Source of the DNA: Thioflexithrix psekupsensis
Lineage (GTDB): Bacteria; Pseudomonadota; Gammaproteobacteria; Beggiatoales; Beggiatoaceae
DNA length: 64,000 nucleotides
Assembly: GCF_002149925.1 (NCBI RefSeq)
Contig: NZ_MSLT01000023.1
Span: 310,001-374,000, forward strand
Reading direction: 5' to 3'
Shown: positions 41,801-50,112 of the stretch, piece after piece
How positions within the stretch are numbered: position 1 is the stretch's first letter
Layout of the letters: each line of letters begins with the position of its first letter
Notes under the pieces: model-generated
Database searches by the model: none
Told to the model about the DNA's origin: nothing
Seen by the model: the letters and a program-made list of their open reading frames with translations, nothing else
Translations under genes and position numbers: made by a program

Positions 41801-43360
41801 CATGCGCGTGTTTTAACTTTAGTGAATGCGTTCTCACGCCATTGGAAAGATTCGGCGAAAGAATCCGCCGCCGCATTATTGCAAACCAGTGAATGGTCAT
41901 TGAATAATGGCAATATTGAATATGCCTGTTATTCAGGAATGTATTGTGCGATTAATACTTTTTTAAGTACAGAATCTTTAGCCCGTGCTAATGATACCTT
42001 TCAATTTGTCATGGACATTATGATTCGCTTTAAGGCCAGCGAACAGATTTATTACACCCAAATTACCCAAATGTGGTATCAATTATCCGAGAATTTACAA
42101 AGCGAAAGTCGCCATATATGCCAATTAAAAGGCGCACGTTGCAATGAGGAAACATTACTGCCGCAATTACAAGCACAATCGAATAAACATGCGCTATTTT
42201 GTTATTACTTTATTAAAGGTTTATTATGCTATTGGTTAGATGATGCCCATAAAGCCTTACCTTATTTAGAACAAGCCGCTAACGTTGCACACAGCGCGCC
42301 TGCCAGTTTTCATCATAGTTTTTATGTTTTTTATCATGCGCTGGTTTTATATGTGACATGGAATCATTTATCGCCAGAACAAAAAACAGCGAAAATGTCA
42401 CAATTAACCCAATTAGAAACAACATTAGAAAAATGGTCATGGCATTCTCCCATTAATTTTAAAGCGCAATATTTATTAATCCAAGCCGAACATGCCCGCT
42501 TAGAGCAACAAACTGAAATTGCTTTACGCTATTATGAAAAAGCCATTAATCACGCCCATGAAAATGGACAAATTCAAATTGAAGCCATTATTAATGAACG
42601 TGCCGCTTCTTTTTATCAACAATTAGGTTCTGAAAAATCAGCTCGTTTATATTTAGCTGATGCGCATTATGCGTATATTGCGTGGGGGGCGACGGCTAAA
42701 GCGAAATTATTAGAAACAGCACATCCTTTTTTAAATTACCGTCATGCGCGTAAAGAATGGCAAAATAGCATGACCCAAACTACGGTGAATGAACCCGCCA
42801 GTTCTACTACTAATACTATTGCGCAATATGGCAGTAATTTTGATTTAATTACCGTGATTAAAATTTCTCAAGCCATTGCGACAGAATTGGTTTTGCCTGA
42901 ATTGGTAAAAAAATTATTACACGTGGTGATGGAAAATTTAGGCGCGCAACAAGGTTTATTGGTTTTAATTCGAGAGGGGCAGTTATATATTGAAGCCGAA
43001 ATTCGCACTGAGAAAAGCGAAGCGGTGTTATTTCAATCCATGCCATTAGAAAGCCTCACTTCAGCCCAACAAAGTCACTATCCTATTGGTTTAATTCATT
43101 ACGTGGTGCGCACCCAAACGGGCTTAATGCTACACGATGCCGCACAAGAAGGATTATTTGTCAATGACAGCTATATCACGGCGAATAAACCGTTATCAAT
43201 TCTTTGCAATCCGTTGTTTTATCAAGATGAATTAATTGGCATTTTATATTTAGAAAATAATCTCATTGCCAATGCGTTTACTTCTAATCGCACCCACATG
43301 TTGCAATTATTATCGAATCAAATTGCCATTGCCATTGCGAATGCCATGTTTTATGAATAA
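38834..43360 (+). CDS. Ser/Thr kinase - AAA ATPase - GAF protein; 5' part of a trifunctional sensor kinase ended by an in-frame TAA
   Basis: The 1508-residue product begins with a PknB-like kinase: VIIKTL lysine, catalytic loop HKDIKPSNVIV near residue 125, DFS in place of DFG, and APE-region MSPEQTGRMN. A STAND/AAA-type ATPase follows (Walker A GDSGLGKTTL near residue 328; Walker B VMFIDDIQWAD), then long TPR-like helices and a GAF domain (about residues 1335-1508). Proteins of this kind normally continue straight into HisKA and HATPase domains. Here TAA at 43358-43360 stops the frame, and the next codons of the same frame (LEQARTLAESASRAKSAFLM) resume the coiled coil and kinase. CAA to TAA would explain it. 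Confidence 0.9.
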   Translation: MIALQGYTITEEIYSDAKSSIYRGHRDWDGLEVIIKTLRSDYPTPKELAQIRHEFELTRELSLKGSVRPYELVKCHNGLALILEDVGGESLKNLIARRKLSLVAFLKIAIQLTNAVGELHHHHIIHKDIKPSNVIVNMETNQVKITDFSISTRLAVENQHLSTLDKLEGTIAYMSPEQTGRMNRVIDYRSDFYSLGVTFYELLVGWLPFQSNDPIELIHCHIARIPPEPYILHSDIPRPVSDIIMKLMSKNAEERYQSAEGLRFDLQICLRAYKKHGTIEPFRLARQDIVDKFRLPQKLYGRTAELTTLLDTFDYVCQGSKSALLVCGDSGLGKTTLVQQLQKPVMQKNGFFVVGRFESTEQPHPYSALVHALREIVNCILTESASQIAQWRKKLLAILNHDIHLLSPVIPELEMIVGRHVKTDKSALLIEESDSSFKLAFEKCIQVFSTPDHPLVMFIDDIQWADVASLNLLQTMLTDANVQSFLLILGYRDPSPLSEKHPLYPMLQTLNHHLISMEQLILKPMKLEHVNQLITETLHCSLSYARPLAELVMTKTEGHPFFVNAFLKKVYRSGYLKFNRTSKRWEWNTQRIIEMDMTDNVVSIISERLQRLSDNCQEVLKLAACIGVTFDIKTLSTLYEQTEPVTTGALWEAVEENLIAPLSDSYQLLYNAVEGKDSTDFVSNNASYRFLHDRIQQAAYSLLLEEEKQVIHYQLGRLLREKTSPNQLDEMLFDIVRHLNQGIQQMHSDVDLYDLARLNLAVAKKSRTTGAYQTALIYLNTGLNILPADAWEKQYHLTMSLHTQAMEMEYANGHVERADKLFSIVLENAESLLDQARIYEIRILFFIAQNQLQKSLDMGLQVLHMLNMPVPREDSDLSGLFSELQPLLGERQIEELIDLPSMRDEHKLSALRILVSIALPSYFVAPKLYPILEFMQVRLCIQNGNSPMAASAYASYGLVLCGTLNDLDAGYRYGQLALKVLEKYPSKEYHARVLTLVNAFSRHWKDSAKESAAALLQTSEWSLNNGNIEYACYSGMYCAINTFLSTESLARANDTFQFVMDIMIRFKASEQIYYTQITQMWYQLSENLQSESRHICQLKGARCNEETLLPQLQAQSNKHALFCYYFIKGLLCYWLDDAHKALPYLEQAANVAHSAPASFHHSFYVFYHALVLYVTWNHLSPEQKTAKMSQLTQLETTLEKWSWHSPINFKAQYLLIQAEHARLEQQTEIALRYYEKAINHAHENGQIQIEAIINERAASFYQQLGSEKSARLYLADAHYAYIAWGATAKAKLLETAHPFLNYRHARKEWQNSMTQTTVNEPASSTTNTIAQYGSNFDLITVIKISQAIATELVLPELVKKLLHVVMENLGAQQGLLVLIREGQLYIEAEIRTEKSEAVLFQSMPLESLTSAQQSHYPIGLIHYVVRTQTGLMLHDAAQEGLFVNDSYITANKPLSILCNPLFYQDELIGILYLENNLIANAFTSNRTHMLQLLSNQIAIAIANAMFYE

Positions 43361-43417
43361 TTAGAACAAGCCCGAACGCTTGCAGAATCAGCCAGTCGGG
43401 CTAAGAGTGCTTTTTTA

Positions 43418-44134
43418 ATGAATATGAGTCATGAATTGCGCACGCCGATGAATGCCATTTTAGGCTATGCCGATTTGGTGCGAGAAGATGCCGCAGAAAG
43501 CGGTTATGAAGACATTTTACCTGACTTAGAAAAAATTCAAATGGCCAGCCAACAATTGTTGGAAATTATCAGCAATATTTTAGATATTTCTAAGATTGAA
43601 GCGGATAAAATGGGATTGAATTTAGTCCAATTGGATGTGGATAAATTGGTGCAAGATGTGGTCACTGTGATTGAGCCATTATTGGGCGATAATGAATTAT
43701 TAGTGAATTGTGCGGGGGGAATGGGACATATTTTTGCGGATCAAATTAAATTGCGACAAATCTTAATGAATTTACTCAGTAATGCCGCCAAATTTACCCA
43801 ACAAGGCAGCATTACTTTTACCATTACTCGCCAACATGCCGATCCCGCACAAGGCAATCACAATAATGATTGGTTAATGTTTGAAATTGCCGATACCGGT
43901 ATTGGAATGCCGCAAGAACATTTGCAACATATTTTTGAAGCCTTTTACCAATTAGATAGCTCCACCACGCGGCAATATGGTGGCACTGGATTAGGGCTAA
44001 CTATTAGCGAACGTTTTGCCCGCATGATGGGCGGAAGAATTACTGTCACCAGTGAAGTGGGACGTGGCTCAACATTTGTGGTTTATTTACCCGCTTATGT
44101 TGCAGAAAATGCCGCCATCGGTCATAAAAAATAA
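43418..44134 (+). CDS. Histidine kinase module separated from its sensor by a stop codon
   Basis: The 238-residue stretch, in the same frame as the gene before it, carries an HisKA box (MNMSHELRTPMNAILGYADL), the N box LRQILMNLLSNAAKFT, and G boxes DTGIGMP and GTGLGLTI, so all kinase core motifs are intact. The likely coding content begins at 43361 directly after the TAA; ATG at 43418 (or 43424) is only the first Met and has no ribosome site. Unless the stop is read through or translation restarts, this domain is silent. Alternatively it could act as a separate small kinase that takes its input from the upstream protein. Confidence 0.75.
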   Translation: MNMSHELRTPMNAILGYADLVREDAAESGYEDILPDLEKIQMASQQLLEIISNILDISKIEADKMGLNLVQLDVDKLVQDVVTVIEPLLGDNELLVNCAGGMGHIFADQIKLRQILMNLLSNAAKFTQQGSITFTITRQHADPAQGNHNNDWLMFEIADTGIGMPQEHLQHIFEAFYQLDSSTTRQYGGTGLGLTISERFARMMGGRITVTSEVGRGSTFVVYLPAYVAENAAIGHKK

Positions 44135-44136
44135 GC

Positions 44137-44598
44137 TCAAGTGATTAACTCTGGAATTAACACAGAAATATAAACCCCAGAATAATCAACCGCTAACTCT
44201 TGATTGCATTCAGCGCGGGCTTGAATTTCCCAGCGGGCTTTACCGCGCTGCATTAAGTCTTGTTTAAAGCGATAAATATCATGATCGGAGGGCATATTGC
44301 TAATGATCATAATTTCGCTGTCAATCGGTTTAATATAATCCACTTTACTGCGCCGAACCACGGTAGTGGCATGTAATTGCAAACGAGACAATACCGTGTG
44401 CGTAATTGCCCAACCCGCTAAGGTTAAAATAGACACCACACTGCCGCCAAAAGCCGTGTTTTTATCATTGCGATTAATCGCTAAGGGTGCGGTTAAAATT
44501 AATACCCGTTGATTGCACAATTGCACCTTAACTCTCATATCACGAGTAATGGGAATTCGGGTGTCGAAATAGTCCTGTAGCATTTCTTTCATTCTCAT
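44137..44598 (-). CDS. Hotdog-fold thioesterase (YiiD C-terminal type)
   Basis: The 153-residue product has the pattern of the YiiD_C/thioesterase family: NDKNTAFGGSVVSILTLAGW, where the helix after the Asn/Thr-Phe-Gly turn forms the hotdog core, followed by strands VRRSKVDYIKPIDSEI and ARWEIQARAECNQELAVDYS. A role in acyl-CoA or acyl-carrier hydrolysis is inferred from the fold. It converges on the kinase gene (2 bases apart) and diverges from queA. Confidence 0.82.
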   Translation of the reverse strand: MRMKEMLQDYFDTRIPITRDMRVKVQLCNQRVLILTAPLAINRNDKNTAFGGSVVSILTLAGWAITHTVLSRLQLHATTVVRRSKVDYIKPIDSEIMIISNMPSDHDIYRFKQDLMQRGKARWEIQARAECNQELAVDYSGVYISVLIPELIT

Positions 44599-44622
44599 CT
44601 TATCCTTTTGTTATTTTTTATG

Positions 44623-45660
44623 ATGCAGCGTTCTGATTTTAACTTTACTTTACCCGATGAATTAATTGCACAATATCCAACAGAACAACGTACGGCCAGC
44701 CGTTTGCTCTATGTACCGTCACCATCGGGAATTGCGCTTATCGATTTACAGTTTAGCGAATTGCCAGACTATTTAACAAGCGGGGATTTATTAATTTTCA
44801 ATAATACACAAGTCATTCCTGCACGTTTATTTGCCCGTAAAAAAACAACGGGAGGTCAAGTTGAATTATTAATTGAACGTTTACTAGAAAATCAGCACGC
44901 GTTGGTTCAATTAAAAGCCAGTAAAACACCTGCAATAAACAGTGAATTGGTATTAGAAAATGGTCTTATTGTACGCATTAAAGCCCGTCAAGAACAATTT
45001 TTTAAGGTTCAATTTGAAACACAAGAATCGCTGTTAGACCTGCTGCAAAGCATAGGCCATATTCCTTTGCCGCCCTACATTCGGCGCGATGACACGCGGG
45101 TTGACAGCGAACGTTATCAGACGGTGTATGCGTCGCGTCCGGGCGCGGTGGCTGCGCCGACCGCAGGGTTACACTTCGATCAGCCCTTGTTGCAGCGTTT
45201 ACAGGCGCAGGGGGTGGCTTTTGGCTATGTGACGCTGCATGTGGGCGCGGGGACGTTTACGCCGTTGCGGGTAAATGATTTGTCCCAACACCAGATGCAC
45301 AGCGAATGGTTACAAGTCACAGAAGAAGTTTGTCAACAAATTCAATCGACTAAAGCCAACGGCGGCCGCGTCATCGCCGTGGGAACAACCTCTGTACGTG
45401 CTTTGGAAACGGCAGCCGCGACGGGAAAAATACAGCCTTATGAGGGAGAAACACGGCTTTTTATTACGCCCGGTTATCGTTTTAAGAGTGTGGATGGTTT
45501 AATTACTAATTTTCACTTGCCTGAATCAACATTATTCATGTTAGTTTGTGCATTCGGTGGTTATGACAGAATATTGTCTGCTTATCACCATGCGGTAGAG
45601 AAAAGATACCGTTTTTTTAGTTATGGCGATGCGATGTTTATTGCGGCTAAACATGAGTAA
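44623..45660 (+). CDS. queA: S-adenosylmethionine:tRNA ribosyltransferase-isomerase
   Basis: Transfers ribose from AdoMet to preQ1 in tRNA during queuosine synthesis. The 345-residue product shows the start FNFTLPDELIAQYP, the GDLLIFNNTQVIPARL segment, PPYIRRDD, AAPTAGLHF and VGTTSVRALETAA, all family hallmarks. Met codons at 44620 and 44623 are both possible. tgt, its usual neighbour, is absent; instead a NACHT ATPase gene follows 17 bases later. Confidence 0.97.
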   Translation: MQRSDFNFTLPDELIAQYPTEQRTASRLLYVPSPSGIALIDLQFSELPDYLTSGDLLIFNNTQVIPARLFARKKTTGGQVELLIERLLENQHALVQLKASKTPAINSELVLENGLIVRIKARQEQFFKVQFETQESLLDLLQSIGHIPLPPYIRRDDTRVDSERYQTVYASRPGAVAAPTAGLHFDQPLLQRLQAQGVAFGYVTLHVGAGTFTPLRVNDLSQHQMHSEWLQVTEEVCQQIQSTKANGGRVIAVGTTSVRALETAAATGKIQPYEGETRLFITPGYRFKSVDGLITNFHLPESTLFMLVCAFGGYDRILSAYHHAVEKRYRFFSYGDAMFIAAKHE

Positions 45661-45677
45661 TCACGAGAGGATTTGCT

Positions 45678-48600
45678 TTGTTTTCTTGGTTTTCTTCTTT
45701 TAAAAAACGCTATTATCAATCGGTCATTTATGAGCATCGCATTTTTAATGTTCGCGGTTTGCGGACAATGGGGACATTTACCTTAGAATTAGAAAAAGTA
45801 TTTGTGGAGTTGCGCATTGCGCCTTCTTCTAATCCCCAACAAATTAATTTTAATCCTTTATCGAATCGGGAATTATTGGGCAGTCGGCCGATTTGGGATT
45901 TTCTCAAAAACACCACGCCGCACCAATCGGCCGTGTTTGCCATTATTGGCGCACCGGGGTCGGGAAAAACCACATTATTGCAACATTTGGCTTTAACGTT
46001 AGCCGCTAAAAAAGAAAAAAGTTACGGTTTACACCAGCATTATTTACCGATTTTATTATTTCTCCGCAATCACACTAAATATATTGTTGACTATCATCTT
46101 TCTTTAGCGGAATTAATTCAACAACATTTTGCCGATGCCAAACGTTATCCGCATTTAAATCCTCCGCGGGATTGGTTTGTGCGTCAATTAAAAAAACAAT
46201 CTTGTTTAATTTTATTAGATGGTTTAGACGAAATTGCGGATTTAAGGGACAGGCAATTTGTGTCTAATTGGATAGAGCAACAAGTATTTAATTACCCGCA
46301 TTGTCAATTTATCATTACTGCACGGCCACAAGGTTATTTAAGTGCGCCATTACATCGGGCGCATGTGTTAGAAATTCAAGCATTCACTTTAGAACAAGTT
46401 AGACATTTTATTCATGCGTGGTATTTAGCCAATGAAGTGGTGAGTTTTGGACATAAAATAGATGAAGGCATTCGTTTGCGCGCTAGACAAGGCGCGGAAG
46501 ATTTATTGTCGCGTTTAAATACGATGCAAACATTGAGTGCTTTGACGGTGAATCCATTGTTATTAACTATGATTGCAATGGTGCATCGTTATCGCGGTCA
46601 ATTACCGGGGCGCAGAGTGGAATTGTACGGGGAAATTTGTGACGTATTGTTAGGGCATTGGCGACAAGCCATTGGCATTAAAGACAGCTTAACTGCCGCA
46701 CAAAAAAGAGTGGTGTTGCAACCTTTAGCTGCGCAAATGATGTTATCAAAAATTAGAGATATTTCTACTGCCGCAGCGATAGCCATTATTGCTGACCCCA
46801 TGGAATCCGTAGGATTAGATAATAAAACTGCGCTTGATTTTTTAATGGAAGTGCAAGCCAGCAGTGGTTTATTATTAGAACGAGAGCCGAATGTATGGAG
46901 TTTTGCCCATTTAACTTTTCAAGAATATTTAACCGCTTCTCATTTATTAGAACAGAAAACAACATTATATTGGTCAGCCTTAGTCAATGACAGTTGGTGG
47001 CATGAAACTTTGTTATTATATGCCGCACAAAGTGATGCCACACTTTTAGTTAAATCTTGCTTGCAATTTAACACCATTTTGGCTTTAACTTTAGCGGCTG
47101 ATTGTTTAGAAGAAGCCCGTGAATTAGATCGCCACATTCGCATTGAAGTACATCAACGATTAACCGAAGCACTTATTTCTGAAGATCGAGAAAAACGACG
47201 TTTAGCCGCAGAGGTACGCTTAAATCAACGTTTAAAAAGTTTGCATCGTCTGGATGAAATGCGCGATATGGATTTAAGCTATTTAACTTGGGCTGAATAT
47301 CAATTATTTTTAGATGATAATTATGCCCAAGGTTATTATTGCCAGCCTGATCATTGGCAGCAATATTGTTTTAGGCCGGAAATGGCTTTATTACCCGTTT
47401 CTGGCATTCGTGCTGAAGATGCAACTGCTTTTTGTGCGTGGTTAAATGCGCGTGAAGGTGGAAAAGTTCGTTATCGTTTGCCTACCTCTGAAGAAGCCTT
47501 ATTGATCACGCCTCCGCCTTCTTTTTTTGAGGGAGAATATCATTTAGCCACTTGGTGTCAAAATAATGAAACTTATCAATTAATATTTTCCGATTGTTCC
47601 AGTTATGAGAAAGTGTTAAAAAATATTAAAGATTATTCTTTTATTTCTGCCAGTTCTTTGGATAAACCAGAAACATTAATTGATTATTTACGCACTTGGC
47701 AGTTTAGCGATTTAGACGATAAATTAGCACGGCAACAACGACATCAATTACGCATTCAAGCCTTGAGTGTGATATTGGCTTTTGATTTTGACAGTGAATT
47801 GGCTTACGCATTTAATTTTCATCAAGATATTGATTTAATTTTAGGGCATGATCGAACTTTTGAATGGACTCATGCTTATGTTCCAGAAAAAACAAGTGCA
47901 AATTCTCCCAATGCGCATATTTTTATTCGTGATTTAGCCCGCGACATGGTGATTGCTTTAGATTTGGCAAAAGACAGTATTAGTGCTTTGGAATTGGCGC
48001 GAGATATTGCGTTGGCACAACCGATTGATAATCGCGCATTAGCACGATCTTTAGTGCGTGCCAGAGATTTGTCGCATCATTTAGAACAATTAAGTCAACA
48101 TTATCAGCTTCATGATATGAAACAAGCGCGAGATATGGCTAAAATGATTGTGCATGATTTATCTGCCGATTTGGCGCGTGCCAGAGGACGAAATTCAGCA
48201 TTAGCCAGAGTGCAAGATTTAACGCAAGCCCGTGCCAAAGCCTTAGATCGGGCGAGAACATTAGCATTTGCTTTAACGCGGGCATTGGTATTTATCAGTG
48301 AATTTGAACCGATTTATCAGCAAATTGAACAGCATATTAATGAAGCTAAAAAGCGGGTAGAAATGATGTTGCATTCGGATGATGTGCATTTAAAACGCTT
48401 GGCGCAATTGGTACAGATTTTATTGGATTATATGGACGCACCAAAAACAGAGAAAAAACAGGCATGGCAAATTTATTTATTGCATTTAGTGGCTTGTTTA
48501 TTAGAAGGCTATCGCATGCAAGCGCAAATGCCTGCAAAAAAATGGTTTCATCCGTCTAATGATTTAATGAATGCCGATAAAGCCTTGTTAGTTGATCTCT

Positions 48601-48692
48601 ACTGGTGGTTACAAATGACGATTGCTAGGCAAAAGGGGGAGTTGGTGTGTTGGGAAGGAATACGAATTGTGCGGCAAGGGATGTTTTTATGA
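45678..48692 (+). CDS. NACHT-family STAND NTPase with FGE-like segment and helical repeat tail
   Basis: The 1004-residue product has a NACHT module: Walker A IIGAPGSGKTTLL near residue 91, Walker B CLILLDGLDEIADLRDR, sensor IITARPQGYL, and helical segments VNPLLLTMIAMVHRYRGQLP and SFAHLTFQEYLTASHL. Residues about 545-620 (PVSGIRAEDATAFCAWLNAR, then RLPTSEEA) look like part of a formylglycine-generating-enzyme/SUMF1 domain without its full catalytic set. The C-terminal 300 residues are helical with recurring (R/K)ALARxLxRARDL-type blocks. No membrane helix. NACHT ATPases act in bacterial antiphage defence and signalling; that role here is inferred. The start is TTG with GAGAGG 7 bases before it. 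It follows queA by 17 bases, so may be read through from it. Confidence 0.85.
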   Translation: MFSWFSSFKKRYYQSVIYEHRIFNVRGLRTMGTFTLELEKVFVELRIAPSSNPQQINFNPLSNRELLGSRPIWDFLKNTTPHQSAVFAIIGAPGSGKTTLLQHLALTLAAKKEKSYGLHQHYLPILLFLRNHTKYIVDYHLSLAELIQQHFADAKRYPHLNPPRDWFVRQLKKQSCLILLDGLDEIADLRDRQFVSNWIEQQVFNYPHCQFIITARPQGYLSAPLHRAHVLEIQAFTLEQVRHFIHAWYLANEVVSFGHKIDEGIRLRARQGAEDLLSRLNTMQTLSALTVNPLLLTMIAMVHRYRGQLPGRRVELYGEICDVLLGHWRQAIGIKDSLTAAQKRVVLQPLAAQMMLSKIRDISTAAAIAIIADPMESVGLDNKTALDFLMEVQASSGLLLEREPNVWSFAHLTFQEYLTASHLLEQKTTLYWSALVNDSWWHETLLLYAAQSDATLLVKSCLQFNTILALTLAADCLEEARELDRHIRIEVHQRLTEALISEDREKRRLAAEVRLNQRLKSLHRLDEMRDMDLSYLTWAEYQLFLDDNYAQGYYCQPDHWQQYCFRPEMALLPVSGIRAEDATAFCAWLNAREGGKVRYRLPTSEEALLITPPPSFFEGEYHLATWCQNNETYQLIFSDCSSYEKVLKNIKDYSFISASSLDKPETLIDYLRTWQFSDLDDKLARQQRHQLRIQALSVILAFDFDSELAYAFNFHQDIDLILGHDRTFEWTHAYVPEKTSANSPNAHIFIRDLARDMVIALDLAKDSISALELARDIALAQPIDNRALARSLVRARDLSHHLEQLSQHYQLHDMKQARDMAKMIVHDLSADLARARGRNSALARVQDLTQARAKALDRARTLAFALTRALVFISEFEPIYQQIEQHINEAKKRVEMMLHSDDVHLKRLAQLVQILLDYMDAPKTEKKQAWQIYLLHLVACLLEGYRMQAQMPAKKWFHPSNDLMNADKALLVDLYWWLQMTIARQKGELVCWEGIRIVRQGMFL

Positions 48693-48720
48693 TGATTACA
48701 AAAAATATCCCCACCACCTC

Positions 48721-48749
48721 TTGATTTTTGGCATAAAAATATTTATTCT
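48721..48749 (+). promoter_or_regulatory. Candidate tRNA promoter
   Basis: TTGATT (48721-48726), 17-base spacer, TATTCT (48744-48749), followed by a GC-rich discriminator (AGCGTGC), as in stringently controlled stable RNA promoters. It ends about 48 bases before the tRNA. Confidence 0.55.
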
Positions 48750-48797
48750 AGCGTGCTGTTTTGTAGCAATAACCCGCCGTTTTACCCTTCCCAAAAG

Positions 48798-48874
48798 GGG
48801 CCTATAGCTCAATCGGTCAGAGCAGAGGACTCATAATCCTTTGGTTGTAGGTTCGAGTCCTACTAGGCCCACCA
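48798..48874 (+). tRNA. tRNA with anticodon CAT, probably tRNA-Ile2 (lysidine type)
   Basis: A 77-base cloverleaf with encoded CCA: acceptor GGGCCTA/TAGGCCC, anticodon stem GAGGA/TCCTT (one G-T pair) around CTCATAA, and T arm GTAGG-TTCGAGT-CCTAC. CAT could mean elongator Met, but pairs C4-G69 and C5-G68 are known recognition elements of the lysidine synthetase TilS, and the body resembles E. coli ileX. The 3' end abuts an integrase remnant, so this tRNA was probably an integration site. Confidence 0.93.
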
Positions 48875-48903
48875 TCATATTGTCATATCTTGCACTGTCT
48901 AAA

Positions 48904-49713
48904 TTAACGGGTTGACTTACGAATGAGGATTGTTAGTAGTGTGGACTCATGGGCGGGGTTCGTGGCTCGTTCGGAGGCTTCTATCAGGTTCTTGATGTTG
49001 GCATCGCAATAGTGTGTCGTAATGCTTCGCCCTGATCGGTGTCCTAGCAACTCCTTGCGCGTCTCTTCGTCAACGCCTGCGCTTCTTAGGCGTGTCCCGT
49101 AGGTGTGTTTTAGGTCATGCACCCTTACCTTTAAGCCCGCCGCGGCTCTGGCTACTTTCCACCCTGTATTGTTCATACGGTTTAACGGCTTTCCCCTAAA
49201 GCTAAACACGTGACTGGGATGCTTTCCCCGCTGTTCATCAATCACTTGTTTTGCAACAGAATTCAACACAATCACCCGGTCATAGCCATTCTTGACAAGC
49301 TGCGATGGGATGAGGAACACGCTGTTGTTAAGCGGTTCTATCGGTATCTCCATAGACCATTGCAGGTTACACACTTCACTGTCTCGCGTTCCCGTGTTGA
49401 CCATGAATAACGACATCTGTCGCAAGTGGTCAGGCAAGTGGTTAAACAAGCGTCGTTGTTCGTCGAACGTCAGCGGGTATTTTTGGCGTTGATCATGCTG
49501 CGGTAATAAGCGGATTTTCACTTCCTTAATGGAGTAATTGCCCAAAATTAATAACGCTAATTTGGCACGTTCGGGCGTTATCGATTTTTCAAAGTCACTT
49601 AAATGTGTCCATTTGCCCTCATCAAAGGATAAGTTTAAGGGTTTATCTTCTTCTATGTCTCGACCAATAACATGCAATTGCGCCACGTTACTATTGCGCC
49701 CACGTTCCAACAC
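48904..49713 (-). pseudogene. Chimeric remnant: RepA-like helicase tail fused to integrase C-terminus
   Basis: The 269-residue frame joins two unrelated parts. Residues 1 to about 65 (QLHVIGRDIEEDKPLNLSFD, then GKWTHLSDFEKS) match the C-terminus of RepA-like AAA ATPases of plasmids and phages. The rest is the catalytic domain of a tyrosine integrase: YPLTFDEQRRLFNHLP, arginine in NTGTRDSEVCNLQW, HDLKHTYGTRLRSAGV, LLGHRSG and the tyrosine in THYCDA. The second catalytic arginine position reads Lys (HDLK), which also occurs in this integrase subfamily. The N-terminal arm-binding and core-binding domains are missing. It ends 30 bases from the 3' end of the tRNA, the classic place for an integrase gene. 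A residual recombinase activity is unlikely. Confidence 0.8.
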
Positions 49714-49720
49714 AAATAAA

Positions 49721-49864
49721 TTATCGATGCCACCCGTTAATCCTAATGAACCGCATGCGGTTCTTCATGCGGCTGTCGTTGTCTTCCAAACTCAGATAAA
49801 ACACATCGCCCTGTTGGGTCTTCTTGCCTAAGAAGTCGCCACCACTGGCCACAGACAACGCCAT
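49721..49864 (-). pseudogene. Fragment of RepA-like AAA ATPase (helicase)
   Basis: Read on the minus strand: ALSVASGGDFLGKKTQQGDV and FYLSLEDNDSRMKNRMRF, the part just after the P-loop of RepA-like ATPases. The P-loop itself is lost where the transposase fragment begins (about 49865). The other side continues in a different frame with GSLGLTGGIDNLFVLERGR, the region near the C-terminus, so the Walker B core between them has been deleted. The junction lies at the palindrome 49748-49763. Confidence 0.75.
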
Positions 49865-50112
49865 AGAGGGATCAATACAAAGGTACACCTCGTTGTAGAC
49901 GCACATGGGATGCCACTTAAAGTCATCATCACTAAGGGAACGACAGGAGATTGTACTCAGGCAGAGGCTTTCTTGGAGGATTTAGAGGGTGATGCGTACT
50001 GGCTGACCGTGCTTATGATACCAATAAAATCATAGAATTAGCAGCTTCTAAAGAAATGAAAGTGGTTATTCCCCCCAAGAAAAATCGTAAAGAGCCGCGT
50101 CCGTTTGACAAA
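49865..50112 (+). pseudogene. IS5-family transposase fragment with frameshift
   Basis: Translating from 49865 gives RGINTKVHLVVDAHGMPLKV and IITKGTTGDCTQAEAFLEDL, with the first catalytic aspartate in VVDAHG. After GDAYWL the match moves to another frame and continues ADRAYDTNKIIELAASKEMK and VVIPPKKNRKEPRPFDK, with the second aspartate in ADRAYDT. So a small indel near 50002 breaks the frame. The N-terminus, the final glutamate region and both inverted repeats are missing. It reads away from the RepA fragment and was probably spliced in by deletion. Confidence 0.8.

Noticed and set aside
45678-48692. FGE-like part of the NACHT protein as an active formylglycine-generating enzyme
   Set aside because: Only a short core segment is recognisable and the cysteine/active-site set is not evident; treated as a structural or binding relic.
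48798-48874. Calling the CAT tRNA as elongator tRNA-Met
   Set aside because: C4-G69 and C5-G68 and the overall similarity to ileX favour the lysidine-modified Ile2 tRNA; Met is not fully excluded.
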